Assembly: GCF_001425305.1 (NCBI RefSeq)
Contig: NZ_LMEE01000003.1
Coordinates: 1-64,000 of the forward strand
Source: Phenylobacterium sp. Root1290
GTDB taxonomy: Bacteria > Pseudomonadota > Alphaproteobacteria > Caulobacterales > Caulobacteraceae
Direction: 5' to 3'
Length of the DNA: 64,000 nt
Positions 8,333 to 17,908 of the stretch are shown piece by piece. A program made the translations under genes and the position numbers. How positions within the stretch are numbered: position 1 is the first letter of the stretch; each line of letters starts with the position of its first letter. A model generated the notes under the pieces. That model had not been told where the DNA came from, did not search any database, and saw only the letters and a list, made by a program, of their open reading frames with translations.

Positions 8333-8356
8333 TCGTCCCCGCGAAGGCGAGGACGA
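8333..8356. repeat. REP-like hairpin between convergent purK and motA
   Basis: Ten-base arms TCGTCCCCGC (8333-8342) and GCGAGGACGA (8347-8356) with one mismatch enclose a GAAG loop. GC-rich hairpins of this kind are common between genes in alphaproteobacteria. It lies between convergent stops and could act as a bidirectional terminator, although no T tract follows. Confidence 0.5.
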
Positions 8357-8359
8357 GCG

Positions 8360-9229
8360 TTACGCCTCGGCCGGGATCGCCGAGAGCGCTTCTTCCAGTT
8401 CCAGGAAGCTCGGCTGCGCGCCCGACGGGACGCTGCCACGGCCGATTTCGACCGAGATCTGCGCGGCGTTGCCGTGCAGGTGGGCGACCAGCACCGACTG
8501 GATGATCTTGTAGAAGGAGCCTTCCTCCTCGATGATTTCCTTCAGCCGGGCCGCGAAGGGGCCGACCAGGCCATAGGCCAGGAACACGCCGAGGAAGGTG
8601 CCGACCAGCGCGCCGCCGATCATGCCGCCCAGGACTTCCGGCGGCTCGGTGATCGAGCCCATGGTCTTGATGACCCCGAGAACGGCCGCGACGATGCCCA
8701 GGGCGGGCAGGGCGTCGGCGAGGTTCTGCAGGGCGCCGGCCGGGGCCAGCGCCTCGTGGTGGTGCTTCTCCAGCTGCTTTTCCATGGCGTCCTCGACCTG
8801 GTGCGGGTCTTCGAGGTTCATGGTCATCATCCGCAGGGTGTCGCAGATGAAGTCGATGGCGAAGTGGTCCTTCATGATCTTCGGGAAGCGCGAGAAGATC
8901 GTGCTCTCCTTCGGATTTTCGATGTGGCTCTCCAGGGCGATGACGCCCTTGGACTTCATGGTCTTGGTCAGCAGGAACAGCAGCGACAGCAGGTCGCGAT
9001 AGTCCGAGGCCTTCCACTTGGGGCCGGCGAACACCTTGCCGAAGCCGCCCAGCGACGCCTTGATGACAGGAACGGAGTTGGAAATCAGGAAAGCCGCGAC
9101 GCCCGCGCCCCCGATCGCCATCATTTCATGGGGCAGGGCGTGCATGATCACGCCCATGTTGCCGCCCGAGATGATGTAGCTCCCGAACACCAGCGCGAAG
9201 AGCAGCACGATGCCGATAATCTGAAACAT
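8360..9229 (-). CDS. motA: Flagellar motor stator protein MotA
   Basis: A 289-residue inner-membrane protein forming, with MotB, the proton channel that drives flagellar rotation. Four membrane segments can be seen: residues 2-20, about 32-52, and a C-terminal pair around 170-225. Between the pairs is a large cytoplasmic domain rich in charge (KTMKSKGVIALESHIENPKE and following) that contacts the rotor. The conserved Pro of the third segment lies in ALPALGIVAAVLGVI. MotB is not adjacent, as is common in Caulobacterales. The length matches the family. Confidence 0.96.
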   Translation of the reverse strand: MFQIIGIVLLFALVFGSYIISGGNMGVIMHALPHEMMAIGGAGVAAFLISNSVPVIKASLGGFGKVFAGPKWKASDYRDLLSLLFLLTKTMKSKGVIALESHIENPKESTIFSRFPKIMKDHFAIDFICDTLRMMTMNLEDPHQVEDAMEKQLEKHHHEALAPAGALQNLADALPALGIVAAVLGVIKTMGSITEPPEVLGGMIGGALVGTFLGVFLAYGLVGPFAARLKEIIEEEGSFYKIIQSVLVAHLHGNAAQISVEIGRGSVPSGAQPSFLELEEALSAIPAEA

Positions 9230-9354
9230 TGGAAGTGGCCGTCCCCGCGGAATTCACGGCGGAGCATGGCTGTTAATGCTTAATGCCCGGTGTGCGCGGC
9301 CCTTGTGCGCTTTGAGGTTTGCGCATCCTGTCGGCGCGGCTTAACAGCCCTTTC

Positions 9355-10680
9355 ATGCCCAAGTCCGCCGAAGAGCAGGAAGGCCTGCCCAAGAAGACGT
9401 TCGCCATCATCTTCGGCGTGTCGCTGGTGACCGCCATGGGAAATACCGGGATGATCTCGGTGCTCCCGGCGATCGGACGATCGATCGGCATTCCCGATCC
9501 GATGGTGGCCGCGATCTTCTCCCTCTCGGCGCTGCTCTGGGCCTTCTCGTCGCCCTGGTGGGCGCGGGCCTCCGATCGCCATGGGCGTAAGCCCTTGATG
9601 CTGATCGGACTCTCGGGCTTCATGTTCTCGATGATCGCCTGCGCCCTGGTGGTGATGGCCGGGCTGCACAAGCTCGCCGCGCCGATGGTGATCTTCGTGC
9701 TCTTCCTGTTCGCCCGGGCGCTGTTCGGCCTGTTCGGGGCCGCATCCAACCCGGCGACCCAGGCCTATGTGGCCGAGCACACGCCCCCGGAAAAGCGCAC
9801 CCAGTCGATGTCCAGCCTGGCTGGCGCGTTCGGCCTGGGCACCGTCATCGGGCCGTTCATCGCGCCGCTGTTCGTACTGCCTTTCGTCGGGCTGTCGGGG
9901 CCGATGCTCGGCTTCGCCGTGCTGGCGGGCGCCATGCTCTTCGTGGTCTGGAAGTTCCTGCCGGAAAGCAAGCATATGCCGGTCGCGCCGGTGAAGGCCG
10001 AGATCGCCAAGGACGCCACCGGCGGCGACGCGACCAAGGAAAAGCCGATGTGGCGCGATCCGCGCGTCACGCCGTTCCTGATCTACGGGTTCATCGTCGC
10101 GGTCTGCCAGACCGCCCAGGGCCAGACCCTCGGCTTCCTGATCATCGACAAGCTCCAGCTGTCGCCGCTCCAGGCGCAGGGCTTCATCGCCATCGCCATG
10201 ATGTTCGGCGCCATGGCCGGACTGCTCGCCCAGTGGGGCATCATCCGGATGTTCGAGATGACCCCGCGCCAGCTGCTGCGCTGGGGCGTGGCCGTCGCCG
10301 CACTCGGCAACGTCATCGTCGCGTTTCAGCCGACCTACGGCGCTGTGGTGGCCGGCTATGCGATCTCGAGCCTAGGTTTTGGCCTGGCGCGGCCGGGCTT
10401 CACGGCCGGCTCCTCGCTGGCGGTCGGCATGCACGAGCAGGCCCGCGTCGCCGGCGCGATCGCCGCGGTGAATGGCGTCAACGTGGTGCTCGCCCCGTTC
10501 TTCGTCTGGCTCTACGAGCGGATCGCCCCGGCGCCGTTCGTGCTCTGCGGCGTGCTGATGGTGCTGATGTTGATCTACGCCTTCCGCAATCCGCAGCTGC
10601 GCAACGCCCACCCGCAGCCGGCGACCCGCGCCGACGCGGCCATGGCGACGTTGGAAAAGAGCGACGAGGGCGGCGTCTAG
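9355..10680 (+). CDS. MFS transporter, drug-proton antiporter type
   Basis: A 441-residue integral membrane protein with about 12 predicted helices split by a charged central loop (about residues 205-240, rich in Lys/Asp). The MFS motif A variant ARASDRHGRKP follows helix 2. The motif-C-like Gly/Pro-rich segment AFGLGTVIGPFIAPLF lies in helix 5, which places it with the drug-proton antiporters. The substrate is unknown. The ATG at 9355 is chosen over an upstream TTG. Its stop lies 8 nt from the convergent transglycosylase stop. Confidence 0.88.
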   Translation: MPKSAEEQEGLPKKTFAIIFGVSLVTAMGNTGMISVLPAIGRSIGIPDPMVAAIFSLSALLWAFSSPWWARASDRHGRKPLMLIGLSGFMFSMIACALVVMAGLHKLAAPMVIFVLFLFARALFGLFGAASNPATQAYVAEHTPPEKRTQSMSSLAGAFGLGTVIGPFIAPLFVLPFVGLSGPMLGFAVLAGAMLFVVWKFLPESKHMPVAPVKAEIAKDATGGDATKEKPMWRDPRVTPFLIYGFIVAVCQTAQGQTLGFLIIDKLQLSPLQAQGFIAIAMMFGAMAGLLAQWGIIRMFEMTPRQLLRWGVAVAALGNVIVAFQPTYGAVVAGYAISSLGFGLARPGFTAGSSLAVGMHEQARVAGAIAAVNGVNVVLAPFFVWLYERIAPAPFVLCGVLMVLMLIYAFRNPQLRNAHPQPATRADAAMATLEKSDEGGV

Positions 10681-10688
10681 GCCGCCCC

Positions 10689-11963
10689 TCAGTTCGGCAG
10701 CGCGCCAGCCTCGACGTTCAGGCGCCGCACCATGTCCATCGACAGATAGCCGTCGGCGATCAGGCCGCGCGACTTTTGCCACGCCCGCAACGCGGTGCGC
10801 GTGTTGACCCCGACCACGCCGTCCGGGGCGCCGGGGCTGAAGCCCAACTTGGCCAGGGCGGTTTGCGCGCCGATGCGGTCGCCGATCGCCAGCGGCGTCT
10901 CCACGGGCCAGGGCCTTACCAGCGGCGCGCCGCCCGCGAAGGCGTCGGCCAGCAGCCCGATGCCGAGCGCGTAGGCGGTGGAGTTGTTGTACTTGCGGAT
11001 CGCGAAGTGGTTCGGGAACAGCAGGAAGATCGGCCCGCCCGCGCCGGCCGGGGCGACCAGCATGGCGGGGGCCTGCTCTGCGGGCGTCCAGGGGCGTCCG
11101 TCGGCGGCCTTGACCCCCAGGCCCTCCCAATACGGCGGCGGCTCCTTGGGGCCTTCCGTCAGGCTGTAGTCGAAGCCGGCCGGCAGGGTCACTTCGCGCG
11201 CCCAGGACTGGCCGCTCACCCACCCGCCCTTGGCCAGCAGGTTGGCGGCTGAGGCCAGGGCGTCGTTCGGCGAGCCCCAGATGTCGCGTTTGCCGTCGCC
11301 GTCGCCGTCCACGGCGGTCGAGATGTAGTTCGATGGCAGGAACTGGGTCTGGCCCATCGCCCCGGCCCACGAGCCCTTCAACTGGGCGCGGCCGACCTCG
11401 CCCGACGAAATGATCTTGAGGGTGGCGATCAACTCGCCTTCCGCCCAAGCTCTGCGGCGGCCGTGATAGGCGAGGCTGGCCATCGAGCGGACCACGTCGA
11501 AGTCGCCCTGCACGGCGCCGAAAGCGCTTTCCATGGCCCAGACCGCGATCAGGATGTCGCGGGGCACGCCGAAGCGCTGCTCGATACCGGGCCAGAACGG
11601 CAGGTCGGCGCGGTAGCGCTGGCCGCGGGCGATGCGGTCGGCGCTGATCACGCCTTTTACATAGTCGCCGATCGGCTTGGAGAACTCCGGCTGGGCGGAG
11701 TCCAGGCTGATGACCCGCGGATTGGGCGTCAGCCCCGCGAGTTCGCGGTCGATAAGCTCGCCGGACAGGCCCGCGGCCACGGCCCGGCCGCGGAACTCCG
11801 CACGCCAGGCGTCATAGCCCGCGTCGCCCGTCGTCGGGGGCGGCGCGGGGACTTGTGGCGGCGGCGTGGGCGTTGGAGCTGGCGCAGGGCCGCTCACGGG
11901 CGGGGGAGGGGCGGGGCCGGCGCAGCCGGCGAGGAGCAAGACAAGAAACAGGCGACGGTCCAT
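10689..11963 (-). CDS. MltB-type lytic murein transglycosylase with peptidoglycan-binding domain
   Basis: A 424-residue predicted lipoprotein with lipobox LAGC (Cys14) and a Pro/Ala linker to about residue 45. The MltB-fold catalytic domain (about 48-340) has the proposed catalytic Glu145 in WAMESAFGA and the motif GSWAGAMGQTQFLPSNY. A C-terminal PG_binding_1 domain (about 360-420) contains GAPDGVVGVNTRTALRAWQ. It cleaves the glycan backbone of peptidoglycan, forming 1,6-anhydromuropeptides, probably at the outer membrane. The start at 11963 directly precedes the signal sequence. Confidence 0.93.
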   Translation of the reverse strand: MDRRLFLVLLLAGCAGPAPPPPVSGPAPAPTPTPPPQVPAPPPTTGDAGYDAWRAEFRGRAVAAGLSGELIDRELAGLTPNPRVISLDSAQPEFSKPIGDYVKGVISADRIARGQRYRADLPFWPGIEQRFGVPRDILIAVWAMESAFGAVQGDFDVVRSMASLAYHGRRRAWAEGELIATLKIISSGEVGRAQLKGSWAGAMGQTQFLPSNYISTAVDGDGDGKRDIWGSPNDALASAANLLAKGGWVSGQSWAREVTLPAGFDYSLTEGPKEPPPYWEGLGVKAADGRPWTPAEQAPAMLVAPAGAGGPIFLLFPNHFAIRKYNNSTAYALGIGLLADAFAGGAPLVRPWPVETPLAIGDRIGAQTALAKLGFSPGAPDGVVGVNTRTALRAWQKSRGLIADGYLSMDMVRRLNVEAGALPN

Positions 11964-12046
11964 AAGGAGCAGCCTAGCCGTGCCCCGGCCGACCCTCAAT
12001 CACAAGGCCGCGAGGGGGGCGTAACCACTTCAGCACGGCTGCGGCG

Positions 12047-12075
12047 TTGACTCTTCCAGCCCCGACCCGTATACG
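12047..12075 (+). promoter_or_regulatory. Strong housekeeping promoter of rpmJ
   Basis: TTGACT (12047-12052) and TATACG (12070-12075) are spaced by exactly 17 nt, 55 nt before the rpmJ start. The -35 box overlaps a GACTC (GANTC) methylation site. Confidence 0.65.
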
Positions 12076-12129
12076 CGCCCGCTCTGTAGAAACCCCGCCG
12101 GACCCCGTCCGGAACCTTGAGATAGGTCC

Positions 12130-12255
12130 ATGAAGGTCAGAAGCTCGCTTAAGTCGCTCAAGACTCGCCACCGCGACTGCAAGCTCGTGCGTCGCAAGGG
12201 CGTGGTCTACGTCATCAACAAGACCGACCCCCGCTTCAAAGCCAAACAAGGCTGA
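12130..12255 (+). CDS. rpmJ: 50S ribosomal protein L36 (zinc-less, YkgO type)
   Basis: A 41-residue, highly basic protein starting [20 protein letters not shown] and continuing with the [16 protein letters not shown] block. It is the C-minus form of bacterial L36: only one of the zinc-ligand positions is Cys, as in the long YkgO-type proteins. It is part of the large ribosomal subunit. It has its own good promoter and lies 10 nt before the HAD phosphatase gene, which may be cotranscribed. Confidence 0.97.
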   Translation: MKVRSSLKSLKTRHRDCKLVRRKGVVYVINKTDPRFKAKQG

Positions 12256-12265
12256 GGCGACGAGG

Positions 12266-12871
12266 ATGGCTCCCAAGGCCGTCCTCTGGGACATCGGTAA
12301 TGTGATCGTGCGCTGGAATCCGCGCACGCTTTACCAAGAGATTTTCAAGGAACCGGCCGAATGCGACCGGTTCCTTTCTCATGTCTGCAACATGGTCTGG
12401 CACGTCGCCCACGACCTCGGCGTGACCTTTGCGGACAACCGCGCACCGCTGCTGGAGCGCTTTCCCGAGTACGCCGACGAGATCCACGCCTGGGAGACCC
12501 GGTGGTGGGACATGTTCTCCGGCCCGATTCCCGAAACCGAGGCCGCCATCGAGGCGCTGCACGAGGCCGGGGTGCCGCAGTTCGGCGTGACCAACATGTC
12601 CCATGAGACCTTCCCCGGCACGATCGCCATGAGTCCGGCCTTCGCGCGCCTTTCGGACTATCTGGTCTCGGCCGATGTTGGGCTGATCAAGCCGGACCCG
12701 GCGTTCTACGCCCTGGCCTGCGAACGCTTCGGCCTGAAGCCGGCCGACGTCCTGTTCTTCGACGACTCGGCCGCCAACATCGCAGCGGCCCGCGACTTCG
12801 GCTTCGACGTCCATCACTTCACCGACCCCGCAGACGTCCGGCCCGCCCTGGAGACGCGCGGACTTCTCTGA
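12266..12871 (+). CDS. HAD-superfamily (IA) phosphatase, YihX-like
   Basis: A 201-residue HAD hydrolase. Motif I is LWDIGNVIV with nucleophile Asp9; the usual second Asp is Gly, as in YihX-type sugar phosphatases. A predominantly helical cap follows (about 20-85). Motif II is in GVTNMSHE (about 109-116), motif III Lys is in LIKPDPAFY, and motif IV is FFDDSAANIAAA. It probably dephosphorylates a small metabolite, perhaps a sugar phosphate. It is 10 nt downstream of rpmJ in the same direction. Confidence 0.88.
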   Translation: MAPKAVLWDIGNVIVRWNPRTLYQEIFKEPAECDRFLSHVCNMVWHVAHDLGVTFADNRAPLLERFPEYADEIHAWETRWWDMFSGPIPETEAAIEALHEAGVPQFGVTNMSHETFPGTIAMSPAFARLSDYLVSADVGLIKPDPAFYALACERFGLKPADVLFFDDSAANIAAARDFGFDVHHFTDPADVRPALETRGLL

Positions 12872-12908
12872 CCCTCGGACGCTCTAGGGCCAACAGCCTC
12901 TTGCCAAA

Positions 12909-12936
12909 GATATGAATGTTAGTTCACATTTGTATC
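12909..12936. promoter_or_regulatory. Candidate TetR-type operator before the serine hydrolase
   Basis: Eleven-base arms GATATGAATGT (12909-12919) and ACATTTGTATC (12926-12936) match at 9 of 11 positions around a 6-nt centre. The site lies 41 nt before the serine hydrolase start. A TetR gene is the next gene downstream in the same direction, so autoregulation is likely. Confidence 0.5.
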
Positions 12937-12977
12937 AATCAAGGGGCCAGCAGGGCTCTGGGAACAAGGGGAAGGCG

Positions 12978-14174
12978 ATGTCGAAGTTGGTTGCGGCGGG
13001 TGTGTTGGCGCTTGTCTTGGCGGGAGGCGCCAGCGCGCAGGAACAGGTGGGCGTGCGCGGAACCTGGGGCGCTCCGGATAATGCGCCAGGGGCGTTCCAC
13101 AACATGGAAGAACTGTTCCCCTCGCGGCGGATCGCTCCGGCCGCTGTGGCGCTGCCGCTGAAGGAGCCTGCGGGGCCCCTCGGCTTCACCTACAGCTACA
13201 ACGGCAAGACCAAGAACCTTGAGGACTTCGCGGCCGACACCCGCAGCAGCGGACTGCTGATCCTGCATGGCGACCAGATCCTGCACGAGCGCTATTACAT
13301 GGGCGCTGCGCCCGACAGCCGGTTCGTGTCGTTCTCGGTCGGCAAGTCCTTCGTTTCGACCCTGATCGGCATCGCCCTGGCCGAAGGCAAGATCCGCAGC
13401 CTCGACGACCGCATGATCGACTATCTGCCGGAGCTCAAAGGCGGGGCATACGAAAAGACGACCATCAAGGACGTGCTCGAAATGTCGTCGGGCACGGAGT
13501 TCGACGAGGAGTACACCAGCCCAAAGTCGGGCATCGCCGGCTTCCTCGGCCGGTTCGACGCCAATCAGGGCGGCCTCTACGACTTCTCCCGCCAGTTCAA
13601 GTCGGCGCACGCACCGGGCGCCAGGTTCAACTACGCGAGCGCCGACACCGAGATCCTCGGCGCCTTGCTGGCCAAGGCCACGGGGGCGCGGCCGGCCGAC
13701 TACATGGCCGAGAAGCTCTGGAAGCCGATGGGCGCGGAGTCCGAGGCGCGCTGGATCCTCGACCAGCCCGGCGATGCGGGGCGCGAAGTCGCCGCTGGCG
13801 GTCTGCTGATCCGGCTGCGCGACTATGCCCGCTTCGGCTATCTCGCCGCCCACGACGGCATGGTGGATGGCCGCCAGGTCCTGCCCAAGGGCTGGATCGC
13901 GCTCGCCACCCAGCCTCAGCGCGCGCAGGTGCAGTACGGCAAGCTCGGCGACGGGCCGCTGGGTTACGGCTACCAATGGTGGCTGATCCCGGGGCCGGAC
14001 CGCGCCTTCACGGGCGAAGGCATCTACGGGCAGTTCCTGATGGTCAATCCTGAGCTCGACCTGGTGGTGGTCAAGACCAGCGCCTGGACCGCCGCCTGGG
14101 ACGATCCGATGGCGCTCGAGACATTCGCGATGTTCGACGCCCTGAGCGCACAGGTCCGCGCCGGCAAGCGGTGA
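12978..14174 (+). CDS. Secreted serine hydrolase, beta-lactamase/NylB-like fold
   Basis: A 398-residue protein with a Sec signal (residues 1-20, AGGASA cleavage region). The SxxK motif SVGK (120-123) supplies the nucleophile Ser and general base Lys. A YxS motif lies in FNYASADTE (about 222-230), and a Gly-rich segment (FTGEGIYGQ) stands in for KTG. This is the pattern of class C beta-lactamase-like esterases and 6-aminohexanoate-dimer hydrolases, not of a proven antibiotic-resistance enzyme. The start at 12978 follows AAGGGGAAGG. The tetR gene is 31 nt downstream. Confidence 0.88.
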   Translation: MSKLVAAGVLALVLAGGASAQEQVGVRGTWGAPDNAPGAFHNMEELFPSRRIAPAAVALPLKEPAGPLGFTYSYNGKTKNLEDFAADTRSSGLLILHGDQILHERYYMGAAPDSRFVSFSVGKSFVSTLIGIALAEGKIRSLDDRMIDYLPELKGGAYEKTTIKDVLEMSSGTEFDEEYTSPKSGIAGFLGRFDANQGGLYDFSRQFKSAHAPGARFNYASADTEILGALLAKATGARPADYMAEKLWKPMGAESEARWILDQPGDAGREVAAGGLLIRLRDYARFGYLAAHDGMVDGRQVLPKGWIALATQPQRAQVQYGKLGDGPLGYGYQWWLIPGPDRAFTGEGIYGQFLMVNPELDLVVVKTSAWTAAWDDPMALETFAMFDALSAQVRAGKR

Positions 14175-14205
14175 AGGGCGACGACTCCATGCTAGGAGAG
14201 GGGTG

Positions 14206-14868
14206 ATGAGCGCGATCCTCACCCCTCGCAAGCTGCCGACCCAGGCGCGGGCCAAGGCCAAGATCCAGCGGGTGCTGGACGCCACCCAGGCGATCCTCAA
14301 CCGCGACGGGCCGGCCGCCCTGACCACTCCGGCCATCGCCGCCGAATCCGGCGTTTCGGTGGGCTCGATCTACCAGTACTTCCCGAACAAGGAAGCCATC
14401 GTCCTGGCGCTCTACGAGGCGCGGCTCGCCGAGATCCGCGGCGAGGCCGGGGAGGCGCGGGACGACGGCGAGGCCGACTGGCGTGCGTTCTTCCGCAAGT
14501 GGATCCGGCAGATCAAGGAACGTGAGAACGCCGTCGGCTACGGCCTCTCCATGAGCGCGGCCTTCGAGCACTTTCCACGGCTGGCCGAGGTCGAGCCGCT
14601 CCACGCCGAGCAGATGGCCGATCGGGTGGTGGCGCAGCTCAAGCGGTTCGGCTCGACCTGGCCCGACGAGGCGCTCTTCGACCTGGCGATCTACGCCTAC
14701 TACCTGGACGCCACCACCTGGCGGTACTGGACGCTGGCGCAGGCGCGGCTGCCGCAAGGTGTCGACCGGCTGGTGGAGACCGTGATCGCGCTGCTGGCGC
14801 CGGCGCTGGAGGGCGGATCGCCGCCGCCTCCGCCCTACGCGCCGCGGCGCGGGTTCAGCCGTTCCTGA
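14206..14868 (+). CDS. TetR/AcrR family transcriptional regulator
   Basis: A 220-residue regulator. The N-terminal DNA-binding domain spans about 18-65 and contains the helix-turn-helix TTPAIAAESGVSVGSIYQYF followed by PNKEAIV. The C-terminal part is an all-helical ligand and dimer domain of unknown specificity, ending in a Pro-rich tail. The ATG at 14206 is 4 nt after a strong AGGAGAGG site and is preferred to the GTG one codon earlier. It probably represses its own unit through the palindrome at 12909-12936. The 3' end overlaps convergent folE by 14 nt. Confidence 0.9.
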   Translation: MSAILTPRKLPTQARAKAKIQRVLDATQAILNRDGPAALTTPAIAAESGVSVGSIYQYFPNKEAIVLALYEARLAEIRGEAGEARDDGEADWRAFFRKWIRQIKERENAVGYGLSMSAAFEHFPRLAEVEPLHAEQMADRVVAQLKRFGSTWPDEALFDLAIYAYYLDATTWRYWTLAQARLPQGVDRLVETVIALLAPALEGGSPPPPPYAPRRGFSRS

Positions 14869-15439
14869 CGAACTCCAGGAATTCCTGGCGGGTGCGGGAA
14901 TCGTCGCGGATCTCGCCGGTCAGGCTGCTGGTCGTCAGGCGCGAGCCGGGCGTGTTCACCCCGCGCATGGTCATGCAGCTGTGCTCGGAGACGATGACCA
15001 CGCCGACGCCCTTGGGCTGCAGGATGTCGTGGATCGCGCCGGCGATCTCGGAGGTCAGCTTCTCCTGGATCTGCAGCCGCCGCGAAAAGCCCTGCACCAC
15101 ACGGGCCAGCTTGGAGATCCCCACCACGCGGTTCGACGGCAGGTAGCCGACATGCGCCTTGCCCAGGAACGGCAGCATGTGGTGCTCGCAGAAGCTCACC
15201 ACCCGGATGTCGCGCAGCACCACCAGCTCGTCATATCCGGCGACCTCCTCGAAGGTCCGTTCGAGGTACTCGCGCGGGTCGCTGCCATAGCCCGCGAACA
15301 GCTCCTCATAGGCGCGGACCACGCGGCCGGGCGTGTCCAGCAGGCCCTCGCGGTCGGGGTCGTCGCCCGCCCACTCGATGAGGGTGCGCACCGCGGCCTC
15401 GGCCTCGCTGCGGCTCGGACGGGTACGGGAATGGGTCAT
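14855..15439 (-). CDS. folE: GTP cyclohydrolase I FolE
   Basis: A 194-residue enzyme that converts GTP to 7,8-dihydroneopterin triphosphate, the first step of folate (and queuosine-type) synthesis. The zinc ligands are visible in SFCEHHMLPF and in SEHSCMTMRGV. Further family blocks are LPSNRVVGISKLARVV and RLQIQEKLTSEIA. The length is typical of the bacterial enzyme. It is transcribed toward tetR and overlaps its end. Confidence 0.97.
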   Translation of the reverse strand: MTHSRTRPSRSEAEAAVRTLIEWAGDDPDREGLLDTPGRVVRAYEELFAGYGSDPREYLERTFEEVAGYDELVVLRDIRVVSFCEHHMLPFLGKAHVGYLPSNRVVGISKLARVVQGFSRRLQIQEKLTSEIAGAIHDILQPKGVGVVIVSEHSCMTMRGVNTPGSRLTTSSLTGEIRDDSRTRQEFLEFVRNG

Positions 15440-15573
15440 GGCGATAGCTCCGCGTCGATCCGTCTCAACGGTCGGCCAAGGCGAAGGTTCAGTACGGCGG
15501 ATGACAGCGGCCGGTCTCGCCGCTAGTTTCCGCCGCCTTTCCGCAACCCTCGAGCTGTGAGACGCTTAACGCC

Positions 15574-15840
15574 ATGTCCGACGACAATTCCCACGGCGAC
15601 ATTCTGAACCAGGCCGCCCAGGGCCAGCTCAAGAGCATCATCGAACGCATCGAACGCCTTGAGCAGGAGAAGTCGGAGATCGCCGAGCAGATCAAAGAAG
15701 TCTTCGCCGAAGCCAAGGGCAACGGCTTCGACGTCAAGATCCTGCGCAAGGTGGTCCGCATCCGCAAACAGGACCGCGCCAAGCGGCTCGAGGAGGAAGC
15801 GATCCTCGACCTCTACCTCTCGGCGATGGGAGAGATTTGA
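15574..15840 (+). CDS. gapR: GapR/DUF2312 nucleoid-associated protein
   Basis: An 88-residue protein of the DUF2312 family. The long N-terminal helix ([20 protein letters not shown] onward) and the basic block [20 protein letters not shown] match GapR of Caulobacter. GapR forms a clamp around AT-rich, overtwisted DNA, supports replication and transcription, and affects cell-cycle promoters. The neighbourhood (tacA nearby) matches the Caulobacter chromosome. The stop overlaps the start of the next gene, indicating translational coupling. Confidence 0.92.
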   Translation: MSDDNSHGDILNQAAQGQLKSIIERIERLEQEKSEIAEQIKEVFAEAKGNGFDVKILRKVVRIRKQDRAKRLEEEAILDLYLSAMGEI

Positions 15841-16139
15841 AGCGAACCCCGCCAGACCGGAAGGCGCAGGCCAAGCGGGCCGCGCTGAACGCACTGAAGC
15901 GCGTCCGCCGCCAGGCGGACCGCGCCGAGGTGAAGCTTTCCGACTGGGAGGGGGAGTTCCTCGGTTCCATCGAGGACCGCGTGAAGACCTACGGCCGCGC
16001 CTTCGGCGACCCTGAGAAGGGCGGCGCGGGCGAGGCGCTCTCGGTCATGCAGACCGTGAAGCTCAAAGAGATCGCCGCCAAGGCCAAGGGCGAGAAGAAG
16101 CCCTTCAAACGGCGGCCGAAACCATACTCGGAAGACTAG
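15837..16139 (+). CDS. Conserved basic protein coupled to gapR, unknown function
   Basis: A 100-residue, strongly basic, helical protein. It opens with Lys/Arg-rich helices ([19 protein letters not shown]), has a central segment [22 protein letters not shown], and ends in a [13 protein letters not shown] tail. I do not recognise a named family. The start is TTG at 15837, overlapping the gapR stop by 4 nt (TTGA); no ATG or GTG start is available near the N-terminus. The tight coupling and basic charge suggest a role linked to nucleic acids or to GapR, which is inference only. Confidence 0.75.
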   Translation: MKRTPPDRKAQAKRAALNALKRVRRQADRAEVKLSDWEGEFLGSIEDRVKTYGRAFGDPEKGGAGEALSVMQTVKLKEIAAKAKGEKKPFKRRPKPYSED

Positions 16140-16175
16140 CGCCCCTCTCCAAACGGGGAAGAGAGGCCGGTCCCG

Positions 16176-17669
<1,494 letters not shown>

Positions 17670-17908
17670 TTGAAACACCCACACCTGAATCGGACGCTCG
17701 TTTCGCCGATAACCTGGTCGAACGAGGCTCTTGTTGGCTCGGATTGATACATGGGCGGGGTAAAGGCGGGGTTTCGGACTCCTGAGTCGGGGGTTAACGC
17801 GTCGCCGCATCGACTCTGCTCGACAACTGTCGAAGAACGCGGTTCTTCATTTGGCTTCTGCGTGGGGCTGGTCTGGCGCATACTCGCCGGGGCTAGGAGC
17901 GGGCTGCC

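Noticed and set aside
12266..12871. HAD phosphatase as a dead enzyme because the second motif I Asp is Gly
   Set aside because: The DxG form is normal in YihX-type HAD phosphatases and the other motifs are intact.
14855..14868. 14-nt overlap of tetR and folE as a sign of a wrong end or frameshift
   Set aside because: Both reading frames are complete to family length and end naturally; short convergent overlaps are common here.
16144..16166. CCTCTC/GAGAGG inverted repeat between the gapR partner and tacA
   Set aside because: Only 6 bp with an 11-nt loop; possibly part of a convergent terminator but not supportable alone.
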